Source: Deinococcus apachensis DSM 19763
GTDB taxonomy: Bacteria > Deinococcota > Deinococci > Deinococcales > Deinococcaceae
Assembly: GCF_000381345.1 (NCBI RefSeq)
Contig: NZ_KB906399.1
Location: 166,001 to 230,000 of the forward strand
DNA: 64,000 nucleotides
Direction: 5' to 3'
In this document: positions 15,416-31,113 of the stretch, piece by piece
Layout: every line of letters begins with the position of its first letter
Position numbering within the stretch: position 1 is the stretch's first letter
Position numbers and translations under genes: made by a program
Notes under the pieces: model-generated
The model's database searches: none
The model's input: the letters and a program-made list of their open reading frames with translations, nothing else
Told to the model about the DNA's origin: nothing

Positions 15416-15467
15416 TCAGCCGTCAGCCGTCAGTTTTCAGCGATTACGGCTGACGGCTGACGGCTGA
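15416..15467. repeat. GTCAGC-type inverted repeat between gap and pgk
   Basis: Left arm 15416-15433 (units of CAGCCGT) pairs over 18 bp with right arm 15450-15467 around a 16-nt loop. The same CAGCCGTCAG/CTGACGGCTG unit builds a second hairpin between lysW and lysX (39563-39606), and a single unit occurs at 16670-16678. It may attenuate transcription between gap and pgk or simply be a mobile-like intergenic repeat. Confidence 0.7.
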
Positions 15468-15491
15468 TCGCTGATCACCCAAGGAGGAACC

Positions 15492-16661
<1,170 letters not shown>

Positions 16662-16740
16662 GAACGGGCAGCCGTCAGAACCAAAAGCAATTACTGCGCC
16701 CTTTGTGAAAGCCGTTTGCTGCCCGCTTGCAGGAGAAACC

Positions 16741-17481
16741 ATGACCAAGCCGAGAACGCTGCTCGCTCTCAACTGGAAGATGAACAAGACGCCGATGGAG
16801 GCCAAAGCCTGGGCGCGGGAACTCGCGCACGGCTACAGGCGCGGCGACACTGAACTCGCGGTGATGGCCCCCGCCATCGATCTGCCGGGACTGAAAGAGA
16901 CGTTGCCCGGCGGGGTGGACGTGGGCGCGCAGGACGTGTCGCAGCACGAGTCGGGCGCGTACACGGGCGAGATCAGCGCGGCGATGCTGCGCGAGGTGAA
17001 CGCGACCTACGTGATCGTCGGGCACTCCGAGCGGCGGCAGTACCACAGCGAGACGGACGCGGTGGTGGCGGCCAAGGCGCGGCAGGCACAGGCGCATCTG
17101 CTCACGCCTATCGTCTGCGTGGGCGAGAGCCTGGACGTGCGCGAGCGCGGGGAGCACGTCAACTTCACCCTGGACCAGCTCCGGGCCAGCACGGAGGGTG
17201 TGGGGCCGGAACTCGTCGTCGCCTATGAACCCGTCTGGGCCATCGGTACGGGCAGGACCGCGACCGCCGGGGACGCGGAGGAGATGGCCGCCGCGATCCG
17301 CGGGGCGCTGGAGGGGCTGTACGGCTCGGCAGCCGGGAGCATCCGCGTCCTGTACGGCGGCAGCGTGAAGCCGGACAATATCGCCTCCATCTGCGCCCAG
17401 CCGAACGTGAACGGCGCGCTGGTGGGCGGCGCGAGCCTGAACGTGGCGGACGTGATCGGGATGAACGACGCCCTGAAGTGA
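16741..17481 (+). CDS. tpiA: Triose-phosphate isomerase
   Basis: A 246-residue TIM barrel starting [16 protein letters not shown] (substrate-binding Asn and Lys). The electrophilic histidine is in [11 protein letters not shown], the catalytic base glutamate in [11 protein letters not shown], and the phosphate-binding loop in YGGSVKPDN. It interconverts dihydroxyacetone phosphate and glyceraldehyde 3-phosphate. The ATG at 16741 has AGGAGA 5 nt upstream and starts exactly at the family N-terminus; the in-frame ATG at 16705 is rejected. Last gene of the triose-phosphate run, followed by a terminator. Confidence 0.97.
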   Translation: MTKPRTLLALNWKMNKTPMEAKAWARELAHGYRRGDTELAVMAPAIDLPGLKETLPGGVDVGAQDVSQHESGAYTGEISAAMLREVNATYVIVGHSERRQYHSETDAVVAAKARQAQAHLLTPIVCVGESLDVRERGEHVNFTLDQLRASTEGVGPELVVAYEPVWAIGTGRTATAGDAEEMAAAIRGALEGLYGSAAGSIRVLYGGSVKPDNIASICAQPNVNGALVGGASLNVADVIGMNDALK

Positions 17482-17496
17482 GCGAGGTCGGCTCTC

Positions 17497-17529
17497 CCCC
17501 ACCCTGGGCTCGGGGTGGGGTCTTCTTTT
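17497..17529 (+). terminator. Rho-independent terminator after tpiA
   Basis: CCCCACCC (17497-17504) pairs with GGGTGGGG (17513-17520) and is followed by TCTTCTTTT. It closes the gap-pgk-tpiA unit before asnS. Confidence 0.8.
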
Positions 17530-17565
17530 GGGCCTTCGTCGGCGGGCTGCCTCCACCCCCTCCCC

Positions 17566-17571
17566 TATAAT
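17566..17571 (+). promoter_or_regulatory. -10 box for asnS (leaderless GTG)
   Basis: A perfect TATAAT, 7 nt before the GTG at 17579. This fixes the start codon in a frame that also has upstream options. Confidence 0.75.
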
Positions 17572-17578
17572 TCCGCTC

Positions 17579-18931
<1,353 letters not shown>

Positions 18932-18944
18932 CACCTCTCGCCTG

Positions 18945-18965
18945 AGCCGGGTTTCCAGCCCGGCT
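18945..18965 (+). terminator. Hairpin after asnS
   Basis: AGCCGGG (18945-18951) pairs with CCCGGCT (18959-18965), 7-nt loop, 13 nt past the asnS stop; followed by TCGCTGTTCC, so only a weak T-tract. Confidence 0.5.
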
Positions 18966-19059
18966 TCGCTGTTCCACTCCTAGTGATTTTATTCGCATTT
19001 GTCACTGTTCGTGAAACTTTTATTTCGTCTTGTTCCGCTGTCTACGCTAGAGTGCCGCT

Positions 19060-19947
19060 ATGATCGCGTATTGCGAGGTGAGCGCGTTCACCGACACGCC
19101 GGGGCACGGCAACCGGGCGGGCGTCGTGCTGGACGCCGGGGGGCTGTCGGAGGCGGAGATGCAGGCCCTCGCCGCGTTTCTGGACGCGCCCGAGACGGTC
19201 TTCGTGACCCGGATGGGGGACGGGGCGGTGCGGGTGCGGTACTTCACGCCCACGCAGGAGATCGACTTCTGCGGACACGCGACGGTCGCCCTGGGGCTGC
19301 GGCTGGCGCAGAACGGGCACTGGGCGGATGGCCCGCTCGTGCTGGAGACGCTGGTCGGCCGCATTCCCCTCACGCTGGAATCGGACTCGGGCACGCCCAC
19401 GCGGGTGTGGATGAAGCAGCGGGGGATGGAAAGCCGCTCGGTGGAGCGGACCCTGCGGCGCGAACTCGCCGACGCGCTGGGCATCGACGAGCGGATGATT
19501 CACCGGGGGCTACCCCTCGCGGCGGCGAGTACGGGCCTGTGGAGCGTCTTCGTGCCGCTGGTGGACCCGGTGATTCTGGACGGGCTGGAACCGGACCTCA
19601 CCCGTGTCCACGCCCTGAGTGACGTGCTCGGCGTGTGCAGCGTGTACGCCTACGCGCCGATGGGCGTCAACCGCTTCGCCGCCCGTGATTTCGCCCCCGC
19701 CGTCGGCATCCCCGAGGACCCAGTGACGGGCAGCGCGGCGGGCGCGCTCCTCGCCCTGCTGGCGCGCGAGGGCCGCCTGCCCGTGCGGGGCGACCGGGCG
19801 ACGGGCGTGGTGTACCAGGGCCACACGCTCGGCACCCCCGGCGAGGTGGAGGTCGAGGTGACGCTCGCCGGGCAAGTCGTGCAGGAGGTCCGGGTGGGGG
19901 GCCGGGCCGCCCTCGACCGCGAGGGTTACTGGACGCCGCGTGGCTGA
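19060..19947 (+). CDS. PhzF family isomerase/epimerase-like protein
   Basis: A 295-residue protein of the diaminopimelate-epimerase fold. N-terminal half: [20 protein letters not shown], the catalytic-glutamate region PETVFVTR, and [21 protein letters not shown]-terminal half: [31 protein letters not shown]. PhzF proteins use a single acidic residue for proton transfer; most are of unknown substrate and this one is not in a phenazine operon. TAGAGT (19048-19053) ends 6 nt before ATG. It overlaps the following comB-like gene by 8 nt, so the two are co-translated. Confidence 0.88.
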   Translation: MIAYCEVSAFTDTPGHGNRAGVVLDAGGLSEAEMQALAAFLDAPETVFVTRMGDGAVRVRYFTPTQEIDFCGHATVALGLRLAQNGHWADGPLVLETLVGRIPLTLESDSGTPTRVWMKQRGMESRSVERTLRRELADALGIDERMIHRGLPLAAASTGLWSVFVPLVDPVILDGLEPDLTRVHALSDVLGVCSVYAYAPMGVNRFAARDFAPAVGIPEDPVTGSAAGALLALLAREGRLPVRGDRATGVVYQGHTLGTPGEVEVEVTLAGQVVQEVRVGGRAALDREGYWTPRG

Positions 19948-20677
19948 GGGCAGCTTCTGGGCGCAGGCCGGATACCAGGTGCAGCTGGAATGGGGCGAGG
20001 CGGGCGTGACCCACCTCGCCCCGCTCGCGGCTGCGGTGGTGGTCGTGGACGTGCTGTCCTTTTCGACCTGCGTGGATGTGGCTACGGCGCGCGGCGCGGT
20101 GGTGCTGCCGTTTCGCAGGCGGGACGCGCGGGCGGCGGCCTTCGCCGGGGAAAGTGGGGCGCGGCTGGCAGGGGAGCGCAGGTCGGGTGGGCCTTCCCTC
20201 TCCCCCACGTCGCTGCTGGGCTTGCGGGCGGGCGAGCGGCTGGTCCTCCCCTCGCCCAACGGGGCTACGCTCTGCACGCAGGCCCAGGAGGCGGGCGGCG
20301 CGGCGGTGTACGCGGCTTGCCTGCGGAACGCGGCGGCGGTGGCCGAAGTCCTGAAGGAACGCCACGAGCGCGTGCTGATCGTCCCGGCTGGGGAACGCTG
20401 GCCGGACGGCACCCTGCGGCCCGCGCTGGAGGACCTGCTGGGCGCAGGCGCGGTGGTGGAGGCGCTGGGGCTCTCCCCTTCTCCCGAGGCGGTCGGGGCC
20501 AGGGCCGTCTTCCGCGAGTTGCGGGGGCGGTTACCGGAGGTGCTGGCGGGCTGCGCTTCTGGAGTGGAGTTGACCCAGCGCGGCTTTCCGGAGGACATGG
20601 CGCTGGCGGCGGAACTGAACGTGAGCCGCGCCGTGCCCGTCCTGCGGGGCGATGCATTCATGGATGTGGCGGGCTGA
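19940..20677 (+). CDS. ComB-like 2-phosphosulfolactate phosphatase
   Basis: A 245-residue protein with the ComB signature [16 protein letters not shown] (metal-binding aspartate), [11 protein letters not shown] and [15 protein letters not shown], and the conserved [10 protein letters not shown] helix. ComB removes phosphate from (R)-2-phospho-3-sulfolactate in coenzyme M synthesis in methanogens, but bacterial homologues occur without that pathway and their substrate is unknown. The GTG start at 19940 overlaps the phzF-like stop. The gene is followed 23 nt later by a HAD phosphatase with its own promoter. Confidence 0.78.
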   Translation: MAEGSFWAQAGYQVQLEWGEAGVTHLAPLAAAVVVVDVLSFSTCVDVATARGAVVLPFRRRDARAAAFAGESGARLAGERRSGGPSLSPTSLLGLRAGERLVLPSPNGATLCTQAQEAGGAAVYAACLRNAAAVAEVLKERHERVLIVPAGERWPDGTLRPALEDLLGAGAVVEALGLSPSPEAVGARAVFRELRGRLPEVLAGCASGVELTQRGFPEDMALAAELNVSRAVPVLRGDAFMDVAG

Positions 20678-20700
20678 CCCCGGAGGCGTACACTGCCCCG

Positions 20701-21495
20701 GTGCTTGGCCTGATCTGTGTGGATGTGGACGGAACGCTCGTGGGCACCGGAAACGTGGTGCGGGAGGACGTGTGGGCCGCCCTGGCGGACGCGCGCTCAA
20801 GGGGTGTGCGGATCGCGCTGTGCAGTGGGCGGCCCGCCTTTGGCAACGCGCTCGCCTATGCGCGGCGGCTGGACCCGGACGGCTGGCACATCTTCCAGAA
20901 CGGCGCCTCCATCGTGAATGTGGGCAGCGGCGCGAGCCTGTCCGAACCGCTACCGGTGGAGCCGCTGGAGGAATTGCTCGTCCGAGCCCGCGCCACAGGG
21001 CGGTTGCTGGAGGTGTACACCGACAACGAATACGGGGTGACCTGCCCCGGTGACCTCGCCCGGCGGCACGCGGAACTCCTCGGCGTGCCCTTCGTCCCGC
21101 GCGACCCGGAGGCGCTGATCGGCACACGCGTCCGGGCGCAGTGGGTGGTGCCGCTCGCAGAGTCGCCAGCGGTGCAGGCCGAACCTCACCCCGGCCTGGA
21201 CCTCCACCCGGCGGGCAGCCCGGTGATGCCCGACACAATGTTTATCAGCGTGACCCGCGCGGGGATCGGCAAGGGCAGCGCCGTGGCGCGGGTGGCCGCC
21301 GAGTACGGGGTACCCCTGGAACGCACCATGATGGTCGGCGACGGCCACAACGACGTGACCGCTATGCGCGAGGTCGGTTACCCAGTGGCGATGGGCAACG
21401 CCGACGCGGAGGCGCGGGCGGCTGCGCGTTACCACGTCGGTCATGTGGACGATGGTGGACTGGCGGAAGCGGTGCGGCTGGCGTTGACGTTGTAG
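20701..21495 (+). CDS. HAD superfamily hydrolase, Cof type
   Basis: A 264-residue class IIB HAD phosphatase. Motif I is [11 protein letters not shown] (nucleophile Asp and general acid Asp), motif II is IALCSGRP, the lysine of motif III is in [12 protein letters not shown] and motif IV is [13 protein letters not shown]. The cap domain lies at about residues 80-180. Such enzymes dephosphorylate sugar phosphates or other small metabolites; the substrate is not readable. TACACT (20689-20694) ends 6 nt before the GTG start, so it has a leaderless promoter within the comB-like gene's downstream region. Confidence 0.87.
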   Translation: MLGLICVDVDGTLVGTGNVVREDVWAALADARSRGVRIALCSGRPAFGNALAYARRLDPDGWHIFQNGASIVNVGSGASLSEPLPVEPLEELLVRARATGRLLEVYTDNEYGVTCPGDLARRHAELLGVPFVPRDPEALIGTRVRAQWVVPLAESPAVQAEPHPGLDLHPAGSPVMPDTMFISVTRAGIGKGSAVARVAAEYGVPLERTMMVGDGHNDVTAMREVGYPVAMGNADAEARAAARYHVGHVDDGGLAEAVRLALTL

Positions 21496-21528
21496 AGAGG
21501 AGCGTCCTCTGGCCTGCGGGCCTGCCCG

Positions 21529-22149
21529 TCAACCGGGGGCGCCGTATCCCTGTTCATCACGCCTGCCGGATGCCAGGCCGCCGCGCCAGAACAGGTCAAT
21601 GCGAAAGGGCCGCGCCGTGACCCCGCCGAACCCCGACGCCTCCAGCAGACCGGCCAGTTCCGGCACCGTGTAAACCCGCACCAGTTCCCGGTCGTTCAGC
21701 GAGACGAGCCGGGTAAAACCGGGCAGGCCGTTCGGCACATAATCTTGGAGGGTAAGGATGCCCCCGGGCCGCAACACACGCCACCACTCGCGGAGGGCAA
21801 CCGCCGGGTCTTCGAGGTAGTGCAAGACGTTCAGGCAGGTCAGGGCGTCCACCGAGGCGTCCGGCAGCGCGAGGGCCTCGGCTGGGGAAGCGAGGAGAGT
21901 CACGCCCTGCCCGGCGAGGGTGCGCGCGGCTACCCCACGCATTCCCGTGCTGGGCTCGGCGCCGACGAGCCGCGCCTCCGGAAAGCGGACGCGGGCGAGC
22001 GCGAGCAGGATGCCCGTGCCGCAGCCCACATCGAGGAGGGTGCCGGACCCCAGGGGTGGCAGCGCGTCCAGCACCTCGTGGGCCGTTCGCCGGGCGTAGC
22101 GGCCCCAGAGACGGTCATAACTTGCGGCGAGACGGTCGTAAGCTCCCAT
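21529..22149 (-). CDS. Class I SAM-dependent methyltransferase
   Basis: A 206-residue protein with motif I LLDVGCGTGILLALA, acidic motif II LVGAEPSTGM, motif III ALTCLNVLHYLEDP and post-motif LRPGGILTLQDYV. This is the UbiE/Methyltransf_11 type. The substrate is unknown. The start at 22149 (MGAYDRLAASYDRLW) is supported by TACCCT (22157-22162) ending 7 nt upstream. It is convergent with the HAD gene and lies downstream of the exchanger gene on the same strand, 107 nt away. Confidence 0.85.
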   Translation of the reverse strand: MGAYDRLAASYDRLWGRYARRTAHEVLDALPPLGSGTLLDVGCGTGILLALARVRFPEARLVGAEPSTGMRGVAARTLAGQGVTLLASPAEALALPDASVDALTCLNVLHYLEDPAVALREWWRVLRPGGILTLQDYVPNGLPGFTRLVSLNDRELVRVYTVPELAGLLEASGFGGVTARPFRIDLFWRGGLASGRRDEQGYGAPG

Positions 22150-22256
22150 CACCCCGAGGGTAACCCGGGGGAGGGTGACGACAGGGATCATGACGCCGAA
22201 AACAGGTTCGGCCTCCCGGCTGCGTGTGGCAAGGGAGGCCGAATCCTGAATCGCCC

Positions 22257-23336
22257 TCACTCCACCGGGTAGAAGAACACCGCCAGCCCCAGAATCGCGT
22301 ACACGGCCAGCAGCAGCAGCCCTTCCAGCCAGTTCGTCTCCCCGTCCCGCACGACGCTGTTGGCGATGATCACGGCGCCAAAGATGGCGACGAGTTCCAG
22401 CGGCGTCACGACGAGGTTCATGGGCTGCCCGACGACCAGCCCCGCCAGCACCAGCAGCGGCGCGACGAGAAGGGCGACCTGCACCGTCGAGCCCAGGCTG
22501 ATGGTCATGGAGAGGTCCATCTTGTTCCGCAGCGCGAACAGCACGGCGGCGGCATGTTCGGCCGCATTGCCGATGATGGGGATCAGGATCAGGCCGACGA
22601 AGAACTCGGTGAGGCCCAGGACGGCGGTGGCCTCCTCCAGCGTGCCGACCAGGAACTCGGACATGAAGGCGACGGCAATCGTGGCGGCGGCGAGCACGCC
22701 GATGGCCCGGGGCACGCTCCAGAGCGGGCCGTCGTGCTCGTCATGGGCGCCCTCGTCGTCGGCGGTCGAGAGGATGTCGCGGTGGCTGACCAGGGTGAAG
22801 TAGATGTACCCGGCGTACACCAGGATCAGGACGACGGCGGCGGCGTCGCTGAGGTTCACGTCGAGGGCCGCCACCCGTTCGGGGGCGATGGCCCGCGCCG
22901 CGAGGTCGAAGATGGTGGGGATCATCAGGGCGATCACGCTGATCACGAGCAGGCTGGCGACCGTCCCCGCCGACTTCAGGTTGAAGCGCTGCTCCTTGTA
23001 CTTCAGGCCGCCCAACAGCACGGCCAGGCCCATCACCAGGAGCAGGTTCCCCAGGATCGAGCCGACGATGCTGGCCTTCACGACCTCCAGCTTGCCCGCC
23101 TGGAGGGCGAAAAAGGCGATGATCAGCTCGGTCGCGTTGCCGAAGGTGGCGTTCAGCAGACCGCCCACCGTGCTGCCCGCCCGAACGGCGAGCTGCTCGG
23201 TCGCCGTCCCCATGATGCCCGCCAGAGGCAGGATGGCAAGGGCAGCGCTGACGAACATCAGCGTCGGGCTGCCGTGCGTGACTTCCAGGAAGACCGCGAT
23301 GGGCAGGAAGATCAGCAGGATATTGAGCCACTTCAT
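22257..23336 (-). CDS. cax: Calcium/proton exchanger (CAX family)
   Basis: A 359-residue membrane protein with about eleven hydrophobic segments in two homologous halves. The cation-binding c-repeats are [21 protein letters not shown] (first half) and [21 protein letters not shown] (second half), with the paired glutamates essential for Ca2+. An acidic, histidine-containing loop ([14 protein letters not shown]) links the halves. It exports Ca2+ in exchange for protons. The start [10 protein letters not shown] is preferred; TACACT (23344-23349) ends 7 nt upstream. Divergent from recG across 108 nt. Confidence 0.92.
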   Translation of the reverse strand: MKWLNILLIFLPIAVFLEVTHGSPTLMFVSAALAILPLAGIMGTATEQLAVRAGSTVGGLLNATFGNATELIIAFFALQAGKLEVVKASIVGSILGNLLLVMGLAVLLGGLKYKEQRFNLKSAGTVASLLVISVIALMIPTIFDLAARAIAPERVAALDVNLSDAAAVVLILVYAGYIYFTLVSHRDILSTADDEGAHDEHDGPLWSVPRAIGVLAAATIAVAFMSEFLVGTLEEATAVLGLTEFFVGLILIPIIGNAAEHAAAVLFALRNKMDLSMTISLGSTVQVALLVAPLLVLAGLVVGQPMNLVVTPLELVAIFGAVIIANSVVRDGETNWLEGLLLLAVYAILGLAVFFYPVE

Positions 23337-23444
23337 GCCCGGCAGTGTAGCCGTAAGGTGAGGCGCGGCACCTTCACCCGCAATTCGGGGAGGCCCGCCG
23401 CAGGACACGAAGCCCCCGCTGTGCGTCTGTTAGCCTGCCCCAGG

Positions 23445-25790
<2,346 letters not shown>

Positions 25791-26132
25791 GGCGGGGCGG
25801 CTTTCGGGGGTGGCACGGGAACTGCTCACCGCAGAACAGGCAGGGACAAGCGGGGACTCACCCGGGCCCGAACAGTCCCGCGACCGCAAGAGCCTCTCGC
25901 CGAGGGCTTAAGGTTACCCGTTCTTCCGGTGACGCGACCTTGACGTCATCGTCATAGTCCTGTGACAGGCCAGCCCGTACACTTCGGGCATCAGCGCAAT
26001 CATAATATGCGGGCCGGGTGAAGCTCGCGCGCCGGGAGGCTGATCCGATGGGGTCAGCCTTACCTTCTTGAAGATCACCGCATTGTCTTCATTCACGCCG
26101 CACGGCCTGGGGGGCACTTCTATCCTGCCGGG
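25791..26132. other. Gene-free interval after recG
   Basis: No convincing gene. It holds a small stem-loop, AGGCTGA (26037-26043) with TCAGCCT (26054-26060), followed by TACCTTCTTG, which could be a weak plus-strand terminator. The -10 box TATCCT of the SDR gene lies at 26121-26126. Confidence 0.4.
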
Positions 26133-26954
26133 ATGACGCAGACCATGGGCGACAAGACCGTGCTGGTTACCGGCGCGACGAACGGCATCGGGCTGGTGAC
26201 GGCGCGGGAGCTGGCGCGGCGGGGGGCGCGGGTGGTCATCGTGGGCCGCGACCCCGGGAAGACGGCCCGGGTGGCGCAGGAGGTCGGCGCGGCGGACGCC
26301 CTGATCGCCGACCTCTCCGAACTCGTGCAGGTGCGCCGGGTTGCCGCCGAATTCCGCGAGCGGATCGGAAGGCTGGACGTGCTCGTGAACAACGCGGGCG
26401 CCTACTACGCCCGGCGGCAGGAGACGCGGGGGGGGATTGAGATGACCTGGGCGCTCAATCACCTTGCGCCCTTCCTGCTGACGCGGGAATTGCTGCCGCT
26501 GCTGCACCAGGCCCAGGACCCCCGGGTGGTCACCGTCTCCTCGGACGCACACCGCTTCGGGCGGATTCGCTTCGACGACCCCGAGTTCCGCCGGGGGTAC
26601 AGCGGATGGAGCGCCTATGCACAGAGCAAACTGGCGAACATCCTCTTCGCGCGGGAACTCGCCCGCCGCGAGCCGGGGGTCAGGAGCAACAGCCTGCATC
26701 CCGGTATGGTGAGAACCGGCTTCGGGCACAACAACGGCGGCGGAACTAGCCTGCTGTGGCGCCTCATCGACCGCTTCGCCATCAGCCCCGAGCAGGGGGC
26801 GCGGACCAGTATCTACCTCGCCAGCGAACCTGAGCTGAGTACGAGCGGGCGCTACTTCGTCCGGGAACGGGAGGTCAAACCCGCTCCGCGGGCGCTGGAC
26901 GACGGGGCGGCGCAGCGGTTGTGGACGCTCAGCGAGGAGTACGTGGGGCGCTGA
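26133..26954 (+). CDS. Short-chain dehydrogenase/reductase
   Basis: A 273-residue SDR, retinol-dehydrogenase-like. The cofactor motif TGATNGIG lies at about residues 13-20, an arginine follows strand 2 ([10 protein letters not shown], suggesting NADP), then NNAG in [10 protein letters not shown], the catalytic serine in [10 protein letters not shown], and YAQSKLAN with the catalytic Tyr and Lys. The substrate is unknown; this subgroup often acts on hydrophobic alcohols or ketones. TATCCT ends 6 nt before ATG. It ends on GCTGA just before the convergent gamma-glutamyltransferase gene. Confidence 0.9.
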   Translation: MTQTMGDKTVLVTGATNGIGLVTARELARRGARVVIVGRDPGKTARVAQEVGAADALIADLSELVQVRRVAAEFRERIGRLDVLVNNAGAYYARRQETRGGIEMTWALNHLAPFLLTRELLPLLHQAQDPRVVTVSSDAHRFGRIRFDDPEFRRGYSGWSAYAQSKLANILFARELARREPGVRSNSLHPGMVRTGFGHNNGGGTSLLWRLIDRFAISPEQGARTSIYLASEPELSTSGRYFVREREVKPAPRALDDGAAQRLWTLSEEYVGR

Positions 26955-28550
<1,596 letters not shown>

Positions 28551-28576
28551 GGGAGACAGGCTAATACGAACGGTGG

Positions 28577-29182
28577 TCAGCGTGCCGTCAGGAAGAACCG
28601 TCCGACCTCGCGGATAAAGGCCTCGCGCCGTTCCAGCTCCTCAGGCGTGTAACGTTCGCGCAGCAGCCGGGCCTTGAAGTCCGCCACGCTCTCCCCTTCC
28701 GGGACGGGCCACGTTTCGAGCGGTATGCAGGCGACCCGCTGATCCTCGCCCCAGACCCAGGCCGGGTTGACGGGGAGTCCGGCGGCGTTCAAGGGCCAGG
28801 TGGCGTCCACAACCATGTCGCCCTGCGGGGCATGCACGACCAGATAGTTGTGAATGTCCACCACCGACCGCCCACCCGTCAGGGCCACGAGTTCGGGTGG
28901 GGCGCCGGGTGGCGGCACGATCTCCTGGGTGCAGGCGATGACGGTGCTGCGCAGGCCGCGCTCGGCGAGCAGGGCGGCGAGGAGTTCATGCTTGGTGCTG
29001 CACGTGCCGCGCCACTCGCGGGCGATTCCGGCCGGGTCATGGGTGCTTGCGCGGGCATAGGGCATGTCACGCACGAGGGCGAAGACTTCCGGGATGTCGG
29101 GAAGGGGCGCCGCCTCGTCACGCAGGCCCCGCCAGACGGCCCCGGCGTGCAGCAGCCGGGTCAGGAGCAGGTCGGCGGTCAT
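28577..29182 (-). CDS. Transglutaminase-like superfamily protein
   Basis: A 201-residue protein with a papain-like triad in transglutaminase order: Cys in EWRGTCSTKHELLAALLAERGL, His in VVDIHNYLVV and Asp in MVVDATWP. The cysteine helix and the spacing match bacterial transglutaminase-like domains, which may act as proteases, amidases or crosslinkers. No signal peptide. TACCCT (29189-29194) ends 6 nt before ATG 29182, a leaderless pattern. Located 26 nt beyond the ggt start on the same strand. Confidence 0.7.
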   Translation of the reverse strand: MTADLLLTRLLHAGAVWRGLRDEAAPLPDIPEVFALVRDMPYARASTHDPAGIAREWRGTCSTKHELLAALLAERGLRSTVIACTQEIVPPPGAPPELVALTGGRSVVDIHNYLVVHAPQGDMVVDATWPLNAAGLPVNPAWVWGEDQRVACIPLETWPVPEGESVADFKARLLRERYTPEELERREAFIREVGRFFLTAR

Positions 29183-29244
29183 GGGGGCAGGGTAGCAGGC
29201 GGGGAGGGCCGTTCCGGCTTTGAGTCGAGGGAACGCCGTCCACG

Positions 29245-29979
29245 TCACGCACGGAGGCGGGTCCGCAGATGCAGGAAGGTTTCGTCCTGCATCCCACCTG
29301 CTCGGAGATACCCCTCCACACTTCCGTACCGCCCTTGCAGGTGGCTTATGGTGGCGAGCATCGTCCCTGCTTCCGCAACCTGGAAGGTCTTCCAGCGGGC
29401 ACGGGCCGCGTCATCCGGGGCGGCGGCCAGCTCCTCGGCGTAGTGCCGCCGCAGACATTCGTCCGTCAGCGCGAAGTCCGCGGTGATCACCTCCGGGGCG
29501 ACGCCCGCCACGTGGAGGGCGAGGGCGATGACCACGCCCGTCCGGTCCTTGCCCGCGTGGCAATGGACGGCCACCCCGCCTGCCGGGGCGTCTGCGATGG
29601 CCCGCAGGGCGTTCACCACATGACGTGGATACCGCTCCAGCATGATCTGGTAGACCTCGAAGACCGTTTCGGCGGCCCGGACGAGTTCGCGCCCTTCTGT
29701 GTCCGCCTCGTCGAACAGGGGGACGTTCAGGTACTCGGGGGCAACCTTGAGGGGACTGGGGAACCGCTCGGCCTCCCAACCCGAGCGCAGGTCCACCACC
29801 CGCCGCACCCCCGCCTGGCGCAGGGCCATGACCCCGGCCTCCCCCAGGCGGTCGTGGTTGTCACTCCGAATCAGGGCGAGAGGGCGCAGGGTACGGCCAT
29901 CGGTCGTGGGCAGTCCGCCGAGGTCGCGGGCGTTCTGGCACTGGCCCCAGGAGAGGCGGCGGGCGGCGAGGGACGTCAT
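29245..29979 (-). CDS. Tyrosine/serine protein phosphatase-like (DSP family)
   Basis: A 244-residue protein with the P-loop VHCHAGKDRTGVVIAL (C-x5-R), and the N-terminal NARDLGGLPTTDGRTL and RSDNHDRL motifs of the bacterial Tyr_phosphatase3 family (LipA/MptpB-like). These dephosphorylate phosphotyrosine and sometimes phosphoinositides. There is no signal peptide. The start at 29979 is supported by TACACT (29987-29992) 7 nt upstream; a longer frame to 30042 crosses this box. Confidence 0.85.
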   Translation of the reverse strand: MTSLAARRLSWGQCQNARDLGGLPTTDGRTLRPLALIRSDNHDRLGEAGVMALRQAGVRRVVDLRSGWEAERFPSPLKVAPEYLNVPLFDEADTEGRELVRAAETVFEVYQIMLERYPRHVVNALRAIADAPAGGVAVHCHAGKDRTGVVIALALHVAGVAPEVITADFALTDECLRRHYAEELAAAPDDAARARWKTFQVAEAGTMLATISHLQGRYGSVEGYLRAGGMQDETFLHLRTRLRA

Positions 29980-30030
29980 TCCCGGCAGTGTAAGCGAGGC
30001 GGGTGGCCCTCCGGCTCCTTCCCACGCAAA

Positions 30031-30056
30031 CGCCCCGACCATCTCGGATCGGGGCG
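30031..30056 (-). terminator. Terminator after the PfkB-family kinase gene
   Basis: CGCCCCGA (30031-30038) pairs with TCGGGGCG (30049-30056); read on the minus strand it is followed by TTTGCG. It lies 16 nt past the kinase stop. Confidence 0.6.
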
Positions 30057-30071
30057 ATGGGAGAACCAGCC

Positions 30072-31013
30072 TTACCTGGGTGGCTGCGCCAGCGCCGCTT
30101 CCAGGTCCGCCGGGGTGATGGGCCGGGCCTGGGCTCCGACCCGGGTGGCAGCGAGCGCCCCGGCGGCGTTGGCGGTGCGGGCCGCCTGGGCGAGCGGCTG
30201 GCCAGTCAGCACGGCGTGGGCGAAGGCGGCGGTGAAGGTGTCGCCCGCGCCGGTCGAGTCCACGACCTTGCCCTCGGGCCGGATGGGGTCGACAAGTTCG
30301 GTCTCGGTCGGGGTCCAGACGATGCTGCCCAGGCGCCCCACCTTCACGACCACCCGCCGTGCGCCCGCCTCGCCGAGCTGGGCGAGTGCCGTGCTGATAC
30401 TCGTCGTGTTCGTGAGGGCCAGGAGTTCCTGCTGATTGAGGGTGAGGTAATCGGCGCCAATCACGTTCTCGATCAGGTCGGTGCCCACCTTGTTCACCGC
30501 GCCGGTCCCCAGGTCCACGAAGACGGGGACGGGTTTCTTGGCCTTCTGCGCGGCCTCGATGGCCCTCAGGGTGTACTCGCGCTGCGGCCCTTCCGTGAGG
30601 CTGTAGGCGCTGACGATCAGGGCATCGGCCCCCTCAATGTCCTTTTTCTTGAGCTTGGCGGGGTCGAGCTGGCGGTTGGCGGACCCGTCACTGATCATGG
30701 CGCGCGCGCCGTCGGGCGTCTGCATCACGGTGATCGTGCTCGTGAGGTGGTCGGGGTCGCGCTGGATGGCGGTCTGGACGACGCCGCTCTCGCGCACGCG
30801 GTCGAGCGCGTATTCGGCGAAGGGGTCGTTGCCCACGCGGGCGGCGAGCGTCACCGCGTGGCCCAGCCGGGCCAGGGTCACGCTGATGGTGCCGCCCGCC
30901 CCACCGGGCTCCATGGTGGCGCGCCTGGGGGCAACCTCCTCTCCGGGGGCGGGCAGGCGGTCAAGGTGATAGAGGTGATCGACGGTCACGTCACCGATAA
31001 CGTAAAACTTCAC
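30072..31013 (-). CDS. PfkB family carbohydrate kinase
   Basis: A 313-residue ribokinase-fold enzyme. The N-terminal glycine motif region is EPGGAGGTISVTLARLG, and the C-terminal PfkB signature is DSTGAGDTFTAAFAHA with the catalytic aspartate. It phosphorylates a sugar or nucleoside with ATP; the substrate is not readable. The start is GTG 31013, preceded by GGAGGT at a 6-nt distance, one of the minority of genes here with a real Shine-Dalgarno sequence, which makes this start firm. Confidence 0.87.
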   Translation of the reverse strand: MKFYVIGDVTVDHLYHLDRLPAPGEEVAPRRATMEPGGAGGTISVTLARLGHAVTLAARVGNDPFAEYALDRVRESGVVQTAIQRDPDHLTSTITVMQTPDGARAMISDGSANRQLDPAKLKKKDIEGADALIVSAYSLTEGPQREYTLRAIEAAQKAKKPVPVFVDLGTGAVNKVGTDLIENVIGADYLTLNQQELLALTNTTSISTALAQLGEAGARRVVVKVGRLGSIVWTPTETELVDPIRPEGKVVDSTGAGDTFTAAFAHAVLTGQPLAQAARTANAAGALAATRVGAQARPITPADLEAALAQPPR

Positions 31014-31113
31014 GGGGAAACCTCCGGGCCAGCCTGGAACGGCCCTCAATGCACCGCGCTCCTCGGGGAGACGCGGGCGTCAGAACGGCAAACTGGCGTT
31101 TGAAACGCGGCTT

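Noticed and set aside
22224..23444. An in-frame N-terminal extension of recG by about 400 codons
   Set aside because: It runs antisense through the calcium exchanger gene and has typical shadow composition; the recG -10 box at 23431-23436 sets the start at 23445.
25791..26132. A possible small gene or riboswitch between recG and the SDR gene
   Set aside because: Only a 7-bp stem-loop and short frames were found; nothing resembles a known riboswitch core.
28577..29182. The two transglutaminase-like proteins (28.6 kb and 47.7 kb) as recent paralogues
   Set aside because: They share only the superfamily Cys-His-Asp pattern; lengths and surrounding sequence differ, so they are separate families.
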